Source of the DNA: Nocardioides phosphati
Lineage (GTDB): Bacteria; Actinomycetota; Actinomycetes; Propionibacteriales; Nocardioidaceae
Length of the DNA: 64,000 nucleotides
NCBI RefSeq assembly: GCF_014646375.1
Contig: NZ_BMNI01000008.1
Span: 62,001-126,000 of the forward strand
Direction of reading: 5' to 3'
Made by a program: the position numbers and the translations under genes. The notes beneath the pieces are model-generated. The model ran no database searches. It saw only the letters and a list, made by a program, of their open reading frames with translations, and was not told the origin of the DNA. Positions 1 through 8,983 of the stretch are shown piece by piece (position 1 is the stretch's first letter; each line of letters starts with the position of its first letter).

Positions 1-31
1 GATTTCGTGCCAGTCAAGACCAGTTGCTGCG

Positions 32-108
32 TGGAGCCGCGTGTCGGAATCGAACCGACGGCATTCCGCTTACAAGGCGGACACTCTGACCAACTGAGTT
101 AACGCGGC
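32..108 (-). tRNA. tRNA-Thr (anticodon UGU)
   Basis: Read on the minus strand, the segment folds into a complete cloverleaf. The acceptor stem pairs GCCGCGT with ACGCGGC, the D arm contains AGTTGGTCA, the anticodon stem is TCCGC/GCGGA around loop CTTGTAA, and the T arm is GTCGG-TTCGATT-CCGAC. The anticodon TGT sits after the invariant T of the loop and reads ACA threonine codons. The discriminator base is T and a genomically encoded CCA occupies 32-34. There is no sign of an integrated element at its 3' end inside the window, though only 31 bases lie beyond it. Confidence 0.95.
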
Positions 109-140
109 ATGCGTCGAGGACGCGCGGGACAGCCTAGCGA

Positions 141-1175
141 TCAGCGGTTCAGGTACTCGAACGCCGCCTGCTGCCAGGCGCCGTGGGGCCTTCCGGGCTT
201 CTTCTGGCCCACGCCGAGGTCGACCAGCCAGCGGAAGCCGCCGGGGCCTCCCTCGGGGGCCTTGCCCCACTCGAGGTCGATCGAGAACCGCGACCCCTCC
301 GGCAGCGTGCGCAGCAGGTCGAGCTGGGCCCTGATCATCGGCCAGCGTGGGTCGGCAAGCGGGTCGGCCGCGAGCTCCCTGGGCCCGGCCATGCCCGGCA
401 GGCGCAGGTCCATCCGGATCTCGATCGCACCGGGGTGCGTGTCCGTGGGGCGCGGGTCGACGCCCGGATCGCTGCCGACGAAGTTGACCCGGGCCCGTGC
501 GCCGCGGACGAGGCGCGCGTTGGCCACCGCCTTGTCGTACGTCGTGAGGTGCTGCCGGCGGACCGCCTCGGAGCTGCCGAACGACGCGGGCAGCTGCCAG
601 TCGTCCTGGGGCGCGTCGGGCACCAGCTCCTGCGGGGCGTGCAGGTCGGCGCCCGGCACCTTGGCCAGCTCGGGGTGGTCGAGCAGCGTCCGCAGCGCCG
701 CGCGCGGCTGCGGGGTGAGCACCGTCCACCCGTAGCCGCGGACCGTCACCGGCGCATCGAAGACCTCCCGGGCCCGCAGCAGCACCGCCGCGCTCGCGAC
801 GTTCTGCCGGTGGCTGCCGGCATCGGTGATGATCGCGTTCGGCCCCCGGCCACCGTCGTCGCCCCAGCCGTCGCGCACCGCGACGGTGTCGCCGCCGACG
901 TACAGCCGGACGCCGTCCTCCTCGCCGTGGTCGCCCTGGTACCAGCGCGCCAGGCCGTCGAGCGCTCCCGCGACCTGGTCGCGGGTCGCGTGGGCGTCCA
1001 TGTCGACGACTGCCGTGTAGCTCCAGGCGCCGGTGTCGATCGCCTGCTTGTGCACCGCCGCCGCGCGGACGCCGGGGAGGCCGCGCAGGTCGTCGACCCC
1101 GTAGGTGCCGATCCCGCAGGCCGCAAGCACGACGACGGCCGGGACCAGACGGGCGGCGAGGGCGAGGCGCTTCAT
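141..1175 (-). CDS. putative lipoprotein, function unknown
   Basis: The 344-residue protein begins with a classic bacterial lipoprotein signal: two basic residues, a hydrophobic stretch (LVPAVVVLAAC) and a lipobox ending at Cys20. It should therefore be exported and lipid-anchored on the outer face of the membrane. The mature part is hydrophilic and alternates short beta-rich and charged stretches. I recognise no catalytic motif and no family. The gene sits 48 bp downstream of the metallophosphoesterase gene on the same strand, so the two may be co-transcribed, and it ends 32 bp before tRNA-Thr. The ATG at 1175 is the only start that gives a complete signal peptide. Confidence 0.8.
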   Translation of the reverse strand: MKRLALAARLVPAVVVLAACGIGTYGVDDLRGLPGVRAAAVHKQAIDTGAWSYTAVVDMDAHATRDQVAGALDGLARWYQGDHGEEDGVRLYVGGDTVAVRDGWGDDGGRGPNAIITDAGSHRQNVASAAVLLRAREVFDAPVTVRGYGWTVLTPQPRAALRTLLDHPELAKVPGADLHAPQELVPDAPQDDWQLPASFGSSEAVRRQHLTTYDKAVANARLVRGARARVNFVGSDPGVDPRPTDTHPGAIEIRMDLRLPGMAGPRELAADPLADPRWPMIRAQLDLLRTLPEGSRFSIDLEWGKAPEGGPGGFRWLVDLGVGQKKPGRPHGAWQQAAFEYLNR

Positions 1176-1198
1176 GGGGCCATCATGCAGGCGAGCGT

Positions 1199-1250
1199 CA
1201 GCGGCGCGGGTCAGCGGCTCGGGTCAGCGGCGCGGGTCAGCGGCGCGGGT
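1199..1250. repeat. four tandem 13-bp repeats at the 3' end of a gene
   Basis: The unit cagcggcgcgggt occurs four times head to tail (1199, 1212, 1225, 1238), the second copy with one substitution. The array overlaps the last codons and the stop (TGA, minus strand, 1224-1226) of the metallophosphoesterase gene. Because 13 is not a multiple of three, each added or lost unit shifts the frame and moves the stop codon. Confidence 0.85.
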
Positions 1251-2720
1251 CAGCGCCAGCGGCTTGTAGGCGCCGACCGAGAAGACGCCGTTCGTCTGCA
1301 GCGTCACGCCCTGCAGCCCCACCGGCCGGCCGTCGGCGTACGTCACGAGGGTGACCATCGCGGCCCGGCGCAGCTTGCTGCCCAGTGCGAAGGCGTACGC
1401 CGCCCCGCCCGTCGTGCCGACCGTGTAGGTCCAGCCGGTGTCGCCGTTGGCGCCCTCGACGCGGTCCGGGCCGACCTCGACGTGGACGTGCCCCGAGAGG
1501 ACCAGATCGACGCAGCCGCGGCGCAGCGACTCGGTGCCGGCGTCGGAGTCGTGGACCAGCAACGTGCCGACCCGCTTCCCCTTGCAGGCGACGTCGGCGA
1601 TCGCCTGGCCGAGCTCGGGCACCGACATCGTGGTGTCGTCACGCCAGATGCCGAGGCCGCTGGCCCGCGGGTCGTCGGCGGAGAGCAGCGTCGACCCGCC
1701 GGGGCCCTCGACCACCTTGCCCGTCGGGACCACCCAGCCGTGGTCATGGAGGTAGTCGCGCACGAAGGTGCCCTGGTCGTGGTTGCCCGGGGCGACCCAG
1801 CGGTCGAGGTCGTGGAAGGCGTCGTCGAGCGAGTCGAGGCTGAACGCCTCCCACGCCTCCCCCGAGGACGTGTCGTCGCCGGCGTCGAGGATGGCGGTGG
1901 CGCCACCGGTGTCGCCGATCGCCCGCACCACCTCGTCCATGCCGATGTTGTCGTGGCGGTCGGCGACCAGCAGGGCAACGGTCTCGCCCTTCTCCGGTTG
2001 CCGCAGGTCGAGGCCCCGCGCCTTGGCCGCGGCCCGGGCGTAGAACTCCTTGCCCTGGCGGTAGGACTGCACCGCGCTCGCCAGCAGGCGCCGCGTCGCG
2101 TCGGTCGTGCTGCCCTTGGCGACCTGGACGTCGTGCAGCTCCTTCGGCAGCGTCAGCTCGGGGGCGACGTCGGCGAGCGGCTCCCACTCGTCGGCCACCC
2201 AGAGCGGGTCCGGGCTGCGCCAGGGCTGCCAGGCGAGCAGCCCCGTGGCCAGCGCGCCGACCAGTCCCACCGCGACCCACTGCCGGCCGGCGTGCGGCTC
2301 GACGGGCTCTCGTCGCCGGCGTACGGCGACGAGCTCGAAGGCGGCGAGCGGGATGAGCGCCGCGGACCCCCCACGCAGCGCGGCGTCCACCGCGAGATGG
2401 CGTACGGCGGAGCGCACCCGGTCCACCTGGCTCTCGGGCCGCACCGCGATCTGCGCCCAGCGCTCCACCAGCTGGTCGGTGGAGGAGGCGCGGGTGTTGC
2501 CGAGGGTCAGCTCGACGCCGATCCAGCTGTGCGACGGCAGCCGCAGGTCGGGCAGGAGCGGACCGGTGCGGATCGTCGTCCAGCGGCTCAGCTGGGGTGC
2601 CACCTTCGTGTCGTGGCTCGCCAGGGTGATCGTCGTGGAGCTCGTGATGAGCACCGCGAACGAGAGCGCGGCTGCCAGCAACAGCCAGGCGAGCACATAG
2701 CCCAGCAGGCGCCTGATCAC
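1224..2720 (-). CDS. membrane-anchored metallophosphoesterase
   Basis: This 498-residue protein has two N-terminal hydrophobic segments (about residues 7-30 and 125-175) followed by an extracellular or membrane-proximal calcineurin-like phosphoesterase domain. Visible metal-binding motifs are ADRHDN (about 250), DAGDDT (about 277), PGNHDQ (about 310) and a late GHVHVE motif (about 425). The first motif reads DRHDN where D-x-H is usual, so the order of ligands is close to but not textbook. The substrate is unknown. The GTG at 2720 is favoured because a TAGGGT -10 element lies exactly six bases upstream, which implies a leaderless mRNA. The C-terminus runs into a 13-bp tandem repeat and is probably variable between strains. 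Confidence 0.85.
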   Translation of the reverse strand: MIRRLLGYVLAWLLLAAALSFAVLITSSTTITLASHDTKVAPQLSRWTTIRTGPLLPDLRLPSHSWIGVELTLGNTRASSTDQLVERWAQIAVRPESQVDRVRSAVRHLAVDAALRGGSAALIPLAAFELVAVRRRREPVEPHAGRQWVAVGLVGALATGLLAWQPWRSPDPLWVADEWEPLADVAPELTLPKELHDVQVAKGSTTDATRRLLASAVQSYRQGKEFYARAAAKARGLDLRQPEKGETVALLVADRHDNIGMDEVVRAIGDTGGATAILDAGDDTSSGEAWEAFSLDSLDDAFHDLDRWVAPGNHDQGTFVRDYLHDHGWVVPTGKVVEGPGGSTLLSADDPRASGLGIWRDDTTMSVPELGQAIADVACKGKRVGTLLVHDSDAGTESLRRGCVDLVLSGHVHVEVGPDRVEGANGDTGWTYTVGTTGGAAYAFALGSKLRRAAMVTLVTYADGRPVGLQGVTLQTNGVFSVGAYKPLALTRAADPRR

Positions 2721-2726
2721 GCCTCC

Positions 2727-2732
2727 ACCCTA
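2727..2732 (-). promoter_or_regulatory. -10 element of leaderless promoter
   Basis: TAGGGT on the minus strand, followed by six bases and the GTG start at 2720. It matches the actinobacterial TANNNT -10 consensus. No Shine-Dalgarno is needed if transcription begins at the start codon. Confidence 0.6.
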
Positions 2733-2797
2733 GGCAGGCCACCGTGAGTGCCCTCGCGATGCGCGCCGGTGATGCACGCCCAGCCGCTCAGGTTCCC

Positions 2798-2803
2798 TAG
2801 ACT
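2798..2803 (+). promoter_or_regulatory. -10 element of leaderless cysS promoter
   Basis: TAGACT, six bases, then the GTG start of cysS at 2810. There is no purine-rich ribosome-binding site in front of that GTG, so a leaderless transcript is the simplest reading. It is divergent from the promoter at 2727-2732. Confidence 0.6.
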
Positions 2804-2809
2804 TCACCG

Positions 2810-4210
2810 GTGGCCCTCAGGATCTATGACACCGCCCGTCGCGACGTCGTCGACTTCGTGCCCCTCGTGGAGGGGCAGGTCGGCGTCTACGTCTGCGGCC
2901 TGACCGTGCAGTCCGAGCCCCACGTCGGCCACATCCGCTCGGGCGTCAACTTCGACGTGCTGCGCCGTTGGCTCACCGCCTCGGGCTACGACGTGACCTT
3001 CATCCGCAACACCACCGACATCGACGACAAGATCCTCGCCAAGGCCGCCGAGCAGGGCCGCCCGTGGTTCAACCTCGCCTACGACATGCACCGCGAGCTC
3101 ACCAAGGCGTACGCCGCGCTCAACGTCGCGCCGCCGACGTACGAGCCCGCGGCGACCGGCCACGTGCCGGAGATGGTCGAGCTGATCCAGCTCCTCATCG
3201 AGCGTGGGCACGCCTATGCGGCCGCCGACGGCTCGGGCGACGTCTACTTCGACGTGCGCTCGTTCGCCGACTACGGCTCGCTGACGCACCAGAAGATCGA
3301 CGACATGGAGGCCGCGGCCGACGCGGACCCGCGCGGCAAGCGCGACCCGCGAGACTTCGCGCTCTGGAAGGGGCGCAAGCCGTCCGAGCCGGAGACCGCC
3401 TCCTGGCCGAGCCCGTGGGGCCGCGGCCGCCCGGGCTGGCACATCGAGTGCTCGGCGATGGCCGGCAAGTACCTCGGCGAGGCGTTCGACATCCACGGCG
3501 GCGGCGTGGACCTGCGCTTCCCCCACCACGAGAACGAGCAGGCCCAGTCGCGTGCCGCGGGCCATGGCTTCGCGACGTACTGGATGCACAACGCGTGGAT
3601 CACCACCGCCGGCGAGAAGATGAGCAAGTCGCTCGGCAACTCGCTGGTCGTGCCGTCCGTGCTCGAGCGCGTGCGCCCGATCGAGCTGCGGTTCTACATG
3701 GTGGCGGCGCACTACCGGTCGAACGTCGAGTTCAGCTTCGAGGCGCTCGACGAGGCCGCCGTCGGGTTCCAGCGCATCGAGGGCTTCCTCGACCGCGCCG
3801 GCATGCCCGAGGCCTCCTCCGAGCTGCGCGTGGCCTTCGCCGACGCGATGGACGACGACCTCGGCACCCCTGCTGCCGTCGCCGTCATCTACGACGCGGT
3901 CCGCGACGGCAACAAGCTGCTGGGCGACGGCGACACCGAGGGTGCGGCCGGCGTCGCGTCCGACGTACGCGCGATGCTCGACGTGCTCGGCCTCGACCCG
4001 CTCGACCCTGCCTGGGGCACCGCTGCCTCCGGCACGAACGACAAGCTCATCCAGGCCGTCGACGCCCTCGTCGCCGGCCTCCTCGAGCAGCGCACCGCTG
4101 CTCGCGCGGCGAAGGACTTCGCTGCAGCCGATGCCATCCGAGACCAGATCAAGGCGGCTGGCATCACCGTCGAAGACACCCCCTCCGGGGCGAAGTGGAG
4201 CATTGACTGA
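2810..4210 (+). CDS. cysS: cysteinyl-tRNA synthetase
   Basis: Cytoplasmic class I aminoacyl-tRNA synthetase that charges tRNA-Cys (466 residues, normal family length). The HIGH signature appears as HVGH in [10 protein letters not shown] and the KMSKS signature as EKMSKSLGN. The zinc ligands that select cysteine are visible: Cys in VYVCGL, Cys in HIECSAM and the His/Glu of FPHHENEQ. The DALR-type anticodon domain and a C-terminal Lys/Ala-rich helix follow. It overlaps rlmB by one base (TGATG), so both are translated together, matching the usual actinobacterial cysS-rlmB pair. The closely similar MshC ligase was considered, but the length, C-terminal domain and rlmB neighbour favour cysS. Confidence 0.95.
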   Translation: MALRIYDTARRDVVDFVPLVEGQVGVYVCGLTVQSEPHVGHIRSGVNFDVLRRWLTASGYDVTFIRNTTDIDDKILAKAAEQGRPWFNLAYDMHRELTKAYAALNVAPPTYEPAATGHVPEMVELIQLLIERGHAYAAADGSGDVYFDVRSFADYGSLTHQKIDDMEAAADADPRGKRDPRDFALWKGRKPSEPETASWPSPWGRGRPGWHIECSAMAGKYLGEAFDIHGGGVDLRFPHHENEQAQSRAAGHGFATYWMHNAWITTAGEKMSKSLGNSLVVPSVLERVRPIELRFYMVAAHYRSNVEFSFEALDEAAVGFQRIEGFLDRAGMPEASSELRVAFADAMDDDLGTPAAVAVIYDAVRDGNKLLGDGDTEGAAGVASDVRAMLDVLGLDPLDPAWGTAASGTNDKLIQAVDALVAGLLEQRTAARAAKDFAAADAIRDQIKAAGITVEDTPSGAKWSID

Positions 4211-5160
4211 TGGCCGGCAACTCGCAGCGCAAGGGCGCGATCAAGAAGAGCGGCAAGGGCAACCCCACCGCGGGCTCCGGCGGCCGCGTCCGCCGCGGGC
4301 TCGAGGCCAAGGGCCCGACCCCGAAGGCGTCCGAGCGCGAGTACCACAAGCAGTACAAGATCAAGCAGGCCAAGGAGAAGTCCGAGGCCCGCCGCCCGCA
4401 GCGCAAGCGCAGCGCCGGTGACGCCGAGTGGATCATCGGGCGCAACCCCGTCGTCGAGGCGCTCCGCGAGGGCGTGCCGGTCAACGGCCTGTACGTCGCC
4501 GAGGGCGCCGAGCGCGACGCCCGCCTGCGTGAGGCGTTCCAGCTGGCGGCCGAGCTCGGTGTGCCGCTGCTCGAGGTCACGAAGCCCGAGCTCGACCGCA
4601 TGTGCGGCTTCGGCGGCAACCAGGGCCTCGCGGCCCGCGTGCCGGCGTACCAGTACGCCCACCCAGACGACCTGCTCGACGTCGCCCGCGAGGCGCAGGA
4701 GCCCGCGCTGATCGTCATGCTCGACCACATCACCGACCCGCGGAACCTCGGCGCCATCGTGCGCTCGGCCGCGGCGTTCGGCGCGCACGGCGTGGTCATC
4801 CCCGACCGTCGTTCGGCCAGCATGACCGCCGCCGCGTGGAAGACCTCCGCCGGCGCCGCCGCCCGCATGAAGGTCGCACAGACGGTCAACCTGAACCGTC
4901 AGATCAAGGAGTACCAGGAGGCCGGCTGCACCGTCATCGGCCTCGACATGGACGGTGACCTCACCACCGCCGGCATCCACGAGGTCGCCGACGAGCCGCT
5001 GGTGATCGTCGTCGGCTCCGAGGGCGACGGCCTCTCGCGCCTGGTGTCGGAGAACTGCGACCGGATCATCTCCATCCCGATGGTCAACTCGGTGGAGTCG
5101 CTCAACGCCGGTGTGGCTGCCTCCGTCGTCCTGTACGCCGTGGCGCAGCACCGCGCCTGA
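4210..5160 (+). CDS. rlmB: 23S rRNA (guanosine-2'-O-)-methyltransferase, RlmB/TrmH type
   Basis: SpoU-family SAM-dependent methyltransferase of 316 residues that 2'-O-methylates a ribose in 23S rRNA. An N-terminal very basic Lys/Arg-rich extension of about 75 residues, typical of actinobacterial members, precedes the substrate-binding domain (EWIIGRNPVVEAL). The SPOUT knot motifs are all present: DPRNLGAIVRSA, VVGSEGDGL and SIPM...VESLNAGVAASV. It starts with the ATG overlapping the cysS stop and is followed by a structured repeat rather than another gene. Confidence 0.93.
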   Translation: MAGNSQRKGAIKKSGKGNPTAGSGGRVRRGLEAKGPTPKASEREYHKQYKIKQAKEKSEARRPQRKRSAGDAEWIIGRNPVVEALREGVPVNGLYVAEGAERDARLREAFQLAAELGVPLLEVTKPELDRMCGFGGNQGLAARVPAYQYAHPDDLLDVAREAQEPALIVMLDHITDPRNLGAIVRSAAAFGAHGVVIPDRRSASMTAAAWKTSAGAAARMKVAQTVNLNRQIKEYQEAGCTVIGLDMDGDLTTAGIHEVADEPLVIVVGSEGDGLSRLVSENCDRIISIPMVNSVESLNAGVAASVVLYAVAQHRA

Positions 5161-5190
5161 GCGCCTCCGGCCTGCGCCGTGCCCGACGTA

Positions 5191-5281
5191 GGGCCTGCGC
5201 CGAGCTGTCGCCCGGCTTAAGGTTCGCGCTCCGCTCGCTGGCGCTCGCTCCGGCTCAATGCGCCGGGCGACAGCCCGGCTC
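5191..5281 (-). repeat. 91-bp REP-like hairpin repeat, copy A
   Basis: An inverted repeat (arms 5205-5216 and 5262-5273, 12 of 12 paired) encloses a conserved GC-rich core. Its reverse complement is about 85 percent identical to the segment at 44976-45066. Differences in one arm are matched by changes in the other, so the fold rather than the letters seems to be kept. It lies between convergent genes and may act as a bidirectional terminator. Confidence 0.8.
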
Positions 5282-5314
5282 CGGCCCGCCGCCCGTCACC
5301 GCGGGCACCCACGA

Positions 5315-5351
5315 CGGAAGCTCCGTGCCAGCATCTGGTGCGGAGTTTCCG
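5315..5351. terminator. hairpin, possible terminator
   Basis: Arms 5315-5330 and 5336-5351 pair over 16 positions (13 Watson-Crick plus 3 G-U) around a 5-base loop. There is no T-tract, as usual in this genome. It could end transcription from either side. Confidence 0.5.
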
Positions 5352-5477
5352 CGTTGTGGAGGCTGAAGACTTCTCGTCACATGCTGACGAAAGCCTTCAC
5401 CGTCTTGCCCGCCTCGTGGCGAAGCGACGCGTCGGCGCCGTTCGGCGCGCTAATTGGCGACGCCTCGGCCGGCGAGC

Positions 5478-6839
5478 TCAGCTCAGGCCGTAGCCGGTCG
5501 GGAAGGTGTGGGCGGCGTCGCGGACGGCGTAGACCAGGCCGTGGGACTTCCGCTGCCAGGCGGCCTCGAACTCGCTCCGCTTGTAGGTGCGCCGGACGGT
5601 GGAGTCGCTCGAGGCGGCCGGGTCGTTGACGATGACGTTGCCGGCGGAGGTGAAGCCCGAGATCACGACGAGGTGGCCGGCGGTGCTGCTGATGGGGGCC
5701 CCGGTGAGCTGGCCCGACGAGAACGAGATCGACGCAACCAGCGGGATCCCGCGGGCGATGAAGCGCTCCGCGTCACGCAACGAGGCGAGTCGGGTGACGG
5801 CGGCGCGGGCGGCGCGGCTGCCGGCGTAGCCGGTGTTGAACGGCCAGTTGCCGGCGCCGTCGTAGGTGAAGTCGAAGACGCGGCGGGCGACCTCGTCGAC
5901 CCACGGGTCGGCGTAGGCGTCGTCGACCCAGGCGTACTCGGCCGCGGTCGGGCGGACGCCGTAGTAGGCGAGCACCATCGACAGGGAGGTCGGCGAGCAC
6001 CAGGCCTGGCCGCCGCCGCCGTACTCGGGGTACTGGCCGCGGTGCGTCATCTGGGAGTACGCCGGCACGGCGAGCGACTTCGCGCCCAGCAGCGGGGCGG
6101 AGGTCGCCGGCAGCGACGAGGCGAGCTGCGAGGCGACCGCACCCAGCGCGCGGACCGCGGGCGTCGCCGTGGTGCCGACCCGGCGCGCGACCCGCACCTT
6201 GAGCGTGTACGCCGAGAAGGTCACCCCCGACGCGGCCTTCAGGGTGTCGGTGGCGACCGTCGAGAGGCCGTCGGCCTGGCTGCCGGAGGCGCTGCTGCGG
6301 AAGGCGGCGAAGTTGAGGGTGGTCCAGCGGCCGAAGTTCTGCCAGGACGTGAGCCTGCCGTCGGTGGTCCGGGCGCGCACCTGGACGGAGAGGTAGGTGC
6401 CCTTGGGCGTCGTGGCGTTCCACGACGGAACCAGCTCGGTGAAGCCGTGGCCGGGCGTCACCCACGGGGCCTGCCAAGCGCCGTAGTCGAAGGTCTTGTC
6501 GTCGACCACGACCGTGCCCGCCGGGGTGCCGATGCTCAGCACGCCGCTGGTCGCGCGGCTGCCGTTGAAGGTGCCGGCGTCCCAGCCCACCTGACTGGCG
6601 GTCTCGCGGTAGGTGTTGCGGGCGGGTGTGGTCGCGGCGAGCGTCGCCCGGGCCGGGCCCTCGTGCCGGGCCCCGGCGCGCGGGCCGGCCACCGCCGCCT
6701 CGGAGGCGGCGCGATGCGCGGCCACGCCGTCGAGCATCGCGACGTAGGCGATCAGGCCGGCCATCACCGTGATCACGAGGGCGAAGCGCAGCCGCAGCCC
6801 GTCGAGTCGCGGGTCGAGCAGCAGCCGTTGCAGTCGCAC
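5478..6839 (-). CDS. secreted C39-like papain-fold peptidase
   Basis: The 453-residue protein has an N-terminal signal anchor (about residues 12-30, FALVITVMAGLIAYVAM) and a beta-rich middle region of about 200 residues. The C-terminal third is a Peptidase_C39_2 domain. The presumed catalytic Cys is in QAWCSPTSLSMVL, the His in TAGHLVVISGF and the Asn/Asp in VIVNDPAA. It is probably exported and acts on an extracellular peptide or cell-wall substrate that I cannot name. The frame stays open far upstream, but GTG at 6839 is chosen because a TATCGT -10 sits six bases before it and the signal anchor starts right after. Confidence 0.78.
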   Translation of the reverse strand: MRLQRLLLDPRLDGLRLRFALVITVMAGLIAYVAMLDGVAAHRAASEAAVAGPRAGARHEGPARATLAATTPARNTYRETASQVGWDAGTFNGSRATSGVLSIGTPAGTVVVDDKTFDYGAWQAPWVTPGHGFTELVPSWNATTPKGTYLSVQVRARTTDGRLTSWQNFGRWTTLNFAAFRSSASGSQADGLSTVATDTLKAASGVTFSAYTLKVRVARRVGTTATPAVRALGAVASQLASSLPATSAPLLGAKSLAVPAYSQMTHRGQYPEYGGGGQAWCSPTSLSMVLAYYGVRPTAAEYAWVDDAYADPWVDEVARRVFDFTYDGAGNWPFNTGYAGSRAARAAVTRLASLRDAERFIARGIPLVASISFSSGQLTGAPISSTAGHLVVISGFTSAGNVIVNDPAASSDSTVRRTYKRSEFEAAWQRKSHGLVYAVRDAAHTFPTGYGLS

Positions 6840-6845
6840 GTCCTG

Positions 6846-6851
6846 ACGATA
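6846..6851 (-). promoter_or_regulatory. -10 element of leaderless promoter
   Basis: TATCGT on the minus strand, six bases before the GTG at 6839. It fixes the start of the C39-like gene, whose frame has no nearby upstream stop. Confidence 0.55.
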
Positions 6852-6865
6852 GCGACGCGCAGGGC

Positions 6866-8473
6866 TCAACCGACGCTGAATCGCCGCGTGTGCCAGCCGG
6901 TCGCACCCGCCGGGACCACGTCGCGCTCGACGCCCGTCTGCACGGAGCCGTCGTCGCCGACGGCGCGCACCCGGACCTCGTGGTCCCCCGCCGCGAGGCT
7001 CTCCGTCGCGGACCACTGCACCCACGTGTCGCGGTTGGGACCCCCGTCGGCACGGAGAGCGGTGCCCGCGGTCTCCGCGCGGAGCCACGGGCCACCGTCG
7101 ACGGCGTACTCCACGGCGGCGATGCCGGTGTGCTGGGCCCAGGCGACGCCCGCGAGGCGCACCTCGCCGGCCTCGAGCTCCTCCCCCTCGCGGGGCACGT
7201 CGACGCGCGAGCTGATCTGCAGCGGCGCCTGCTCGGCCCACCCCAGCTCCGTCCAGTACGCCGAGATCCGGTCGAAGCGGGTCACCTCGAGCGACACCAC
7301 CCACTTGCACGCCGAGACGTAGCCGTAGAGCCCCGGCACGACGACGCGCGCCGGGAAGCCGTGCTCGATCGGCAGGGCCTCGCCGTTCATCGCGAAGGCG
7401 ACCATCGCCTGCCGGCCGTCGGTCAGCGCCTCGAGCGGGGTGCCGCAGGTCCACCCGTCCTCGGAGGTCTGCAGGACCGCGTCGGCCCCGGGCTTCACCC
7501 CGGCCTCGGCCAGCAGCGGAGCGATGCGCACGCCGCTCCAGCGGGCGTTGCCGATCAGGTCGCCGCCGACCGGGTTGGAGACGCAGTTGAGGGTGATCCA
7601 GTCCTCGGTGACCTCCTGGTCGAGGAGGTCCTGGTAGGTCATCACGACCTCGCGCTCGACCATGCCGTGGATCCGCAGCCTCCACGCCGCGGGGTCGATG
7701 GCGGGCTTCGTGAAGGCGGTGTCGATCCGGTAGAAGGCGGCGTTGGGGGTCTGCCACGGCGCGACCCCGTCGACGCCGACCGAGACGCCCTTCGGCACGC
7801 GCGCGGGCGTGACCGGCAGGTTGAGCAGCCGCCGGGCCTGCTCCACGCGACGGCGCCCGTGACCCAGCAGCGGACCGAGGACGGCGGTGGCTCCGGCCAT
7901 GGCGGCGACCAGGCCGGTGCGCACCAGCACCGAGCGGCGCGTCGGCCGGTCGAGCTCGCCCAGGGCGGGGTCGCCGAGGGAGGGGTCGCCGTGGACCGGG
8001 TCGCCGTGGACCGGGTCACCGACCCCGGCGCCCGCCGCGCGGGCCCGGTCGAACGGCTCGGTGAGCAACGCCAGGGCGACGATCCAGGTGACCACGCCGA
8101 GCGCCACCGGCACGGCGTCGTCGGGCGCGGAGTCGTCACGGGTGAGCGCCGCGACGGCAGCGATGCCGCCGAGGGCGGCGTACAGCGGCAGGGGCGCCCA
8201 CCACGCGCTGGCCGCGAGCCGGCCGGCGGCGAAGAGCAGCGCGACCGTCAGCACGGCGATGATCAGGCCGAGGACGAACTTGTCCGACGTGCCGAAGCGC
8301 TCGATGAACCAGTGCGAGAACGAGCCCGGCGTCAGGTCGATGACCAGCTCGGCCACCGCGTCGAACGGCGTCAGCCGGCGTCCGAGGAACTGGGCCGATC
8401 CGTAGGCCACGCCGAAGCCGGCGGCACCGGCGACGAGGCCCGCGGTGCCCCAGCGAAGTCGGACGGTGCTCAC
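6866..8473 (-). CDS. membrane-anchored molybdopterin-dependent oxidoreductase, sulfite oxidase fold
   Basis: The 535-residue protein has four or five hydrophobic segments in the first 200 residues, then a sulfite-oxidase-type molybdopterin domain. The expected molybdenum-ligating cysteine is in [12 protein letters not shown] (about residue 297). [17 protein letters not shown] and the C-terminal Ig-like dimerisation domain (Mo-co_dimer) follow. An RR motif ([14 protein letters not shown], about 178) sits before the catalytic domain and may be a Tat signal, so the active site would face outward. Between them is a GDPVH-type repeat of 15-bp units. The electron donor and natural substrate are unknown. 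It is divergent from ispF with a 32-bp gap. Confidence 0.85.
   Translation of the reverse strand: MSTVRLRWGTAGLVAGAAGFGVAYGSAQFLGRRLTPFDAVAELVIDLTPGSFSHWFIERFGTSDKFVLGLIIAVLTVALLFAAGRLAASAWWAPLPLYAALGGIAAVAALTRDDSAPDDAVPVALGVVTWIVALALLTEPFDRARAAGAGVGDPVHGDPVHGDPSLGDPALGELDRPTRRSVLVRTGLVAAMAGATAVLGPLLGHGRRRVEQARRLLNLPVTPARVPKGVSVGVDGVAPWQTPNAAFYRIDTAFTKPAIDPAAWRLRIHGMVEREVVMTYQDLLDQEVTEDWITLNCVSNPVGGDLIGNARWSGVRIAPLLAEAGVKPGADAVLQTSEDGWTCGTPLEALTDGRQAMVAFAMNGEALPIEHGFPARVVVPGLYGYVSACKWVVSLEVTRFDRISAYWTELGWAEQAPLQISSRVDVPREGEELEAGEVRLAGVAWAQHTGIAAVEYAVDGGPWLRAETAGTALRADGGPNRDTWVQWSATESLAAGDHEVRVRAVGDDGSVQTGVERDVVPAGATGWHTRRFSVG
7968..8020. repeat. in-frame 15-bp coding repeats (GDPVH)
   Basis: Two perfect copies of gggtcgccgtggacc (7983-7997 and 7998-8012) are flanked by degenerate ones. 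They encode successive five-residue GDP-x-x units in the linker of the molybdopterin oxidoreductase. The period is a multiple of three, so copy-number change keeps the frame. Confidence 0.75.
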
Positions 8474-8505
8474 ACCCCCATCGTCGCATCCGCGATGATC
8501 GTGCC

Positions 8506-8979
8506 GTGACCAGCATTCCCCGCATCGGCATCGGCACCGACGTCCACCGCTTCGCCGAGGGCGTGCCGATGATGCTCGCCGGCCTCCACTGGCCCGACGA
8601 GCCCGCGGGCCTCGAGGGTCACTCCGACGCTGACGTCGCCTGCCACGCCGCCTGCGACGCGCTCCTGTCGGCCGCGGGCCTCGGCGACCTCGGCAGCAAC
8701 TTCGGCACCGCCGAGCCGGAGTGGGCCGGCGCCGCGGGCACCGCCCTCCTGGCCGAGACCGTACGCCGGGTGCGCGCCGCCGGCTTCACCGTCGGCAACG
8801 TCGCCGTGCAGGTCGTCGGCAACCGCCCCCGCATGGGTGCGCGCAAGGCCGAGGCCGAGCAGGTGCTGGCCGAGGTGGTCGGCGCCCCGGTCTCGATCTC
8901 GGCGACCACGACCGACGGCCTGGGCCTGACCGGCCGCGGCGAGGGCCTGGCCGCGATCGCGACCGCCCTCGTCTACTGA
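8506..8979 (+). CDS. ispF: 2-C-methyl-D-erythritol 2,4-cyclodiphosphate synthase
   Basis: MEP-pathway enzyme that cyclises CDP-methylerythritol 2-phosphate to MEcPP for isoprenoid synthesis. It is 157 residues long, the normal size. The metal ligands DVH (GIGTDVHRF) and the His of LEGHSDADV are visible, with the signature [15 protein letters not shown] and the CDP-binding ATTTDGLG(L/F)TGRGEG near the C-terminus. The GTG start at 8506 follows GATGAT plus six bases, a possible leaderless arrangement. IspD, normally its neighbour or fusion partner, is not in this window. Confidence 0.95.
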   Translation: MTSIPRIGIGTDVHRFAEGVPMMLAGLHWPDEPAGLEGHSDADVACHAACDALLSAAGLGDLGSNFGTAEPEWAGAAGTALLAETVRRVRAAGFTVGNVAVQVVGNRPRMGARKAEAEQVLAEVVGAPVSISATTTDGLGLTGRGEGLAAIATALVY

Positions 8980-8983
8980 GCCG

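Larger units (their letters stand above)
5161..5477. other. intergenic region between convergent genes
   Basis: This 317-bp gap lies between rlmB (+) and the C39-like peptidase (-). It holds a 91-bp structured repeat (5191-5281) and a second hairpin (5315-5351). The rest (5358-5477) shows no gene, RNA or promoter I can support. Confidence 0.7.

Noticed and set aside
32..108. tRNA used as an integration site for a mobile island
   Set aside because: The DNA next to the tRNA encodes ordinary genes. No integrase and no duplicated tRNA 3' end were found in the window.
183..2747. An 854-codon plus-strand open frame opposite the lipoprotein and phosphoesterase genes
   Set aside because: Its composition is biased (Arg, Ala, Val, Asp), it shows no domain, and it lies opposite genes with a lipobox and metal-binding motifs.
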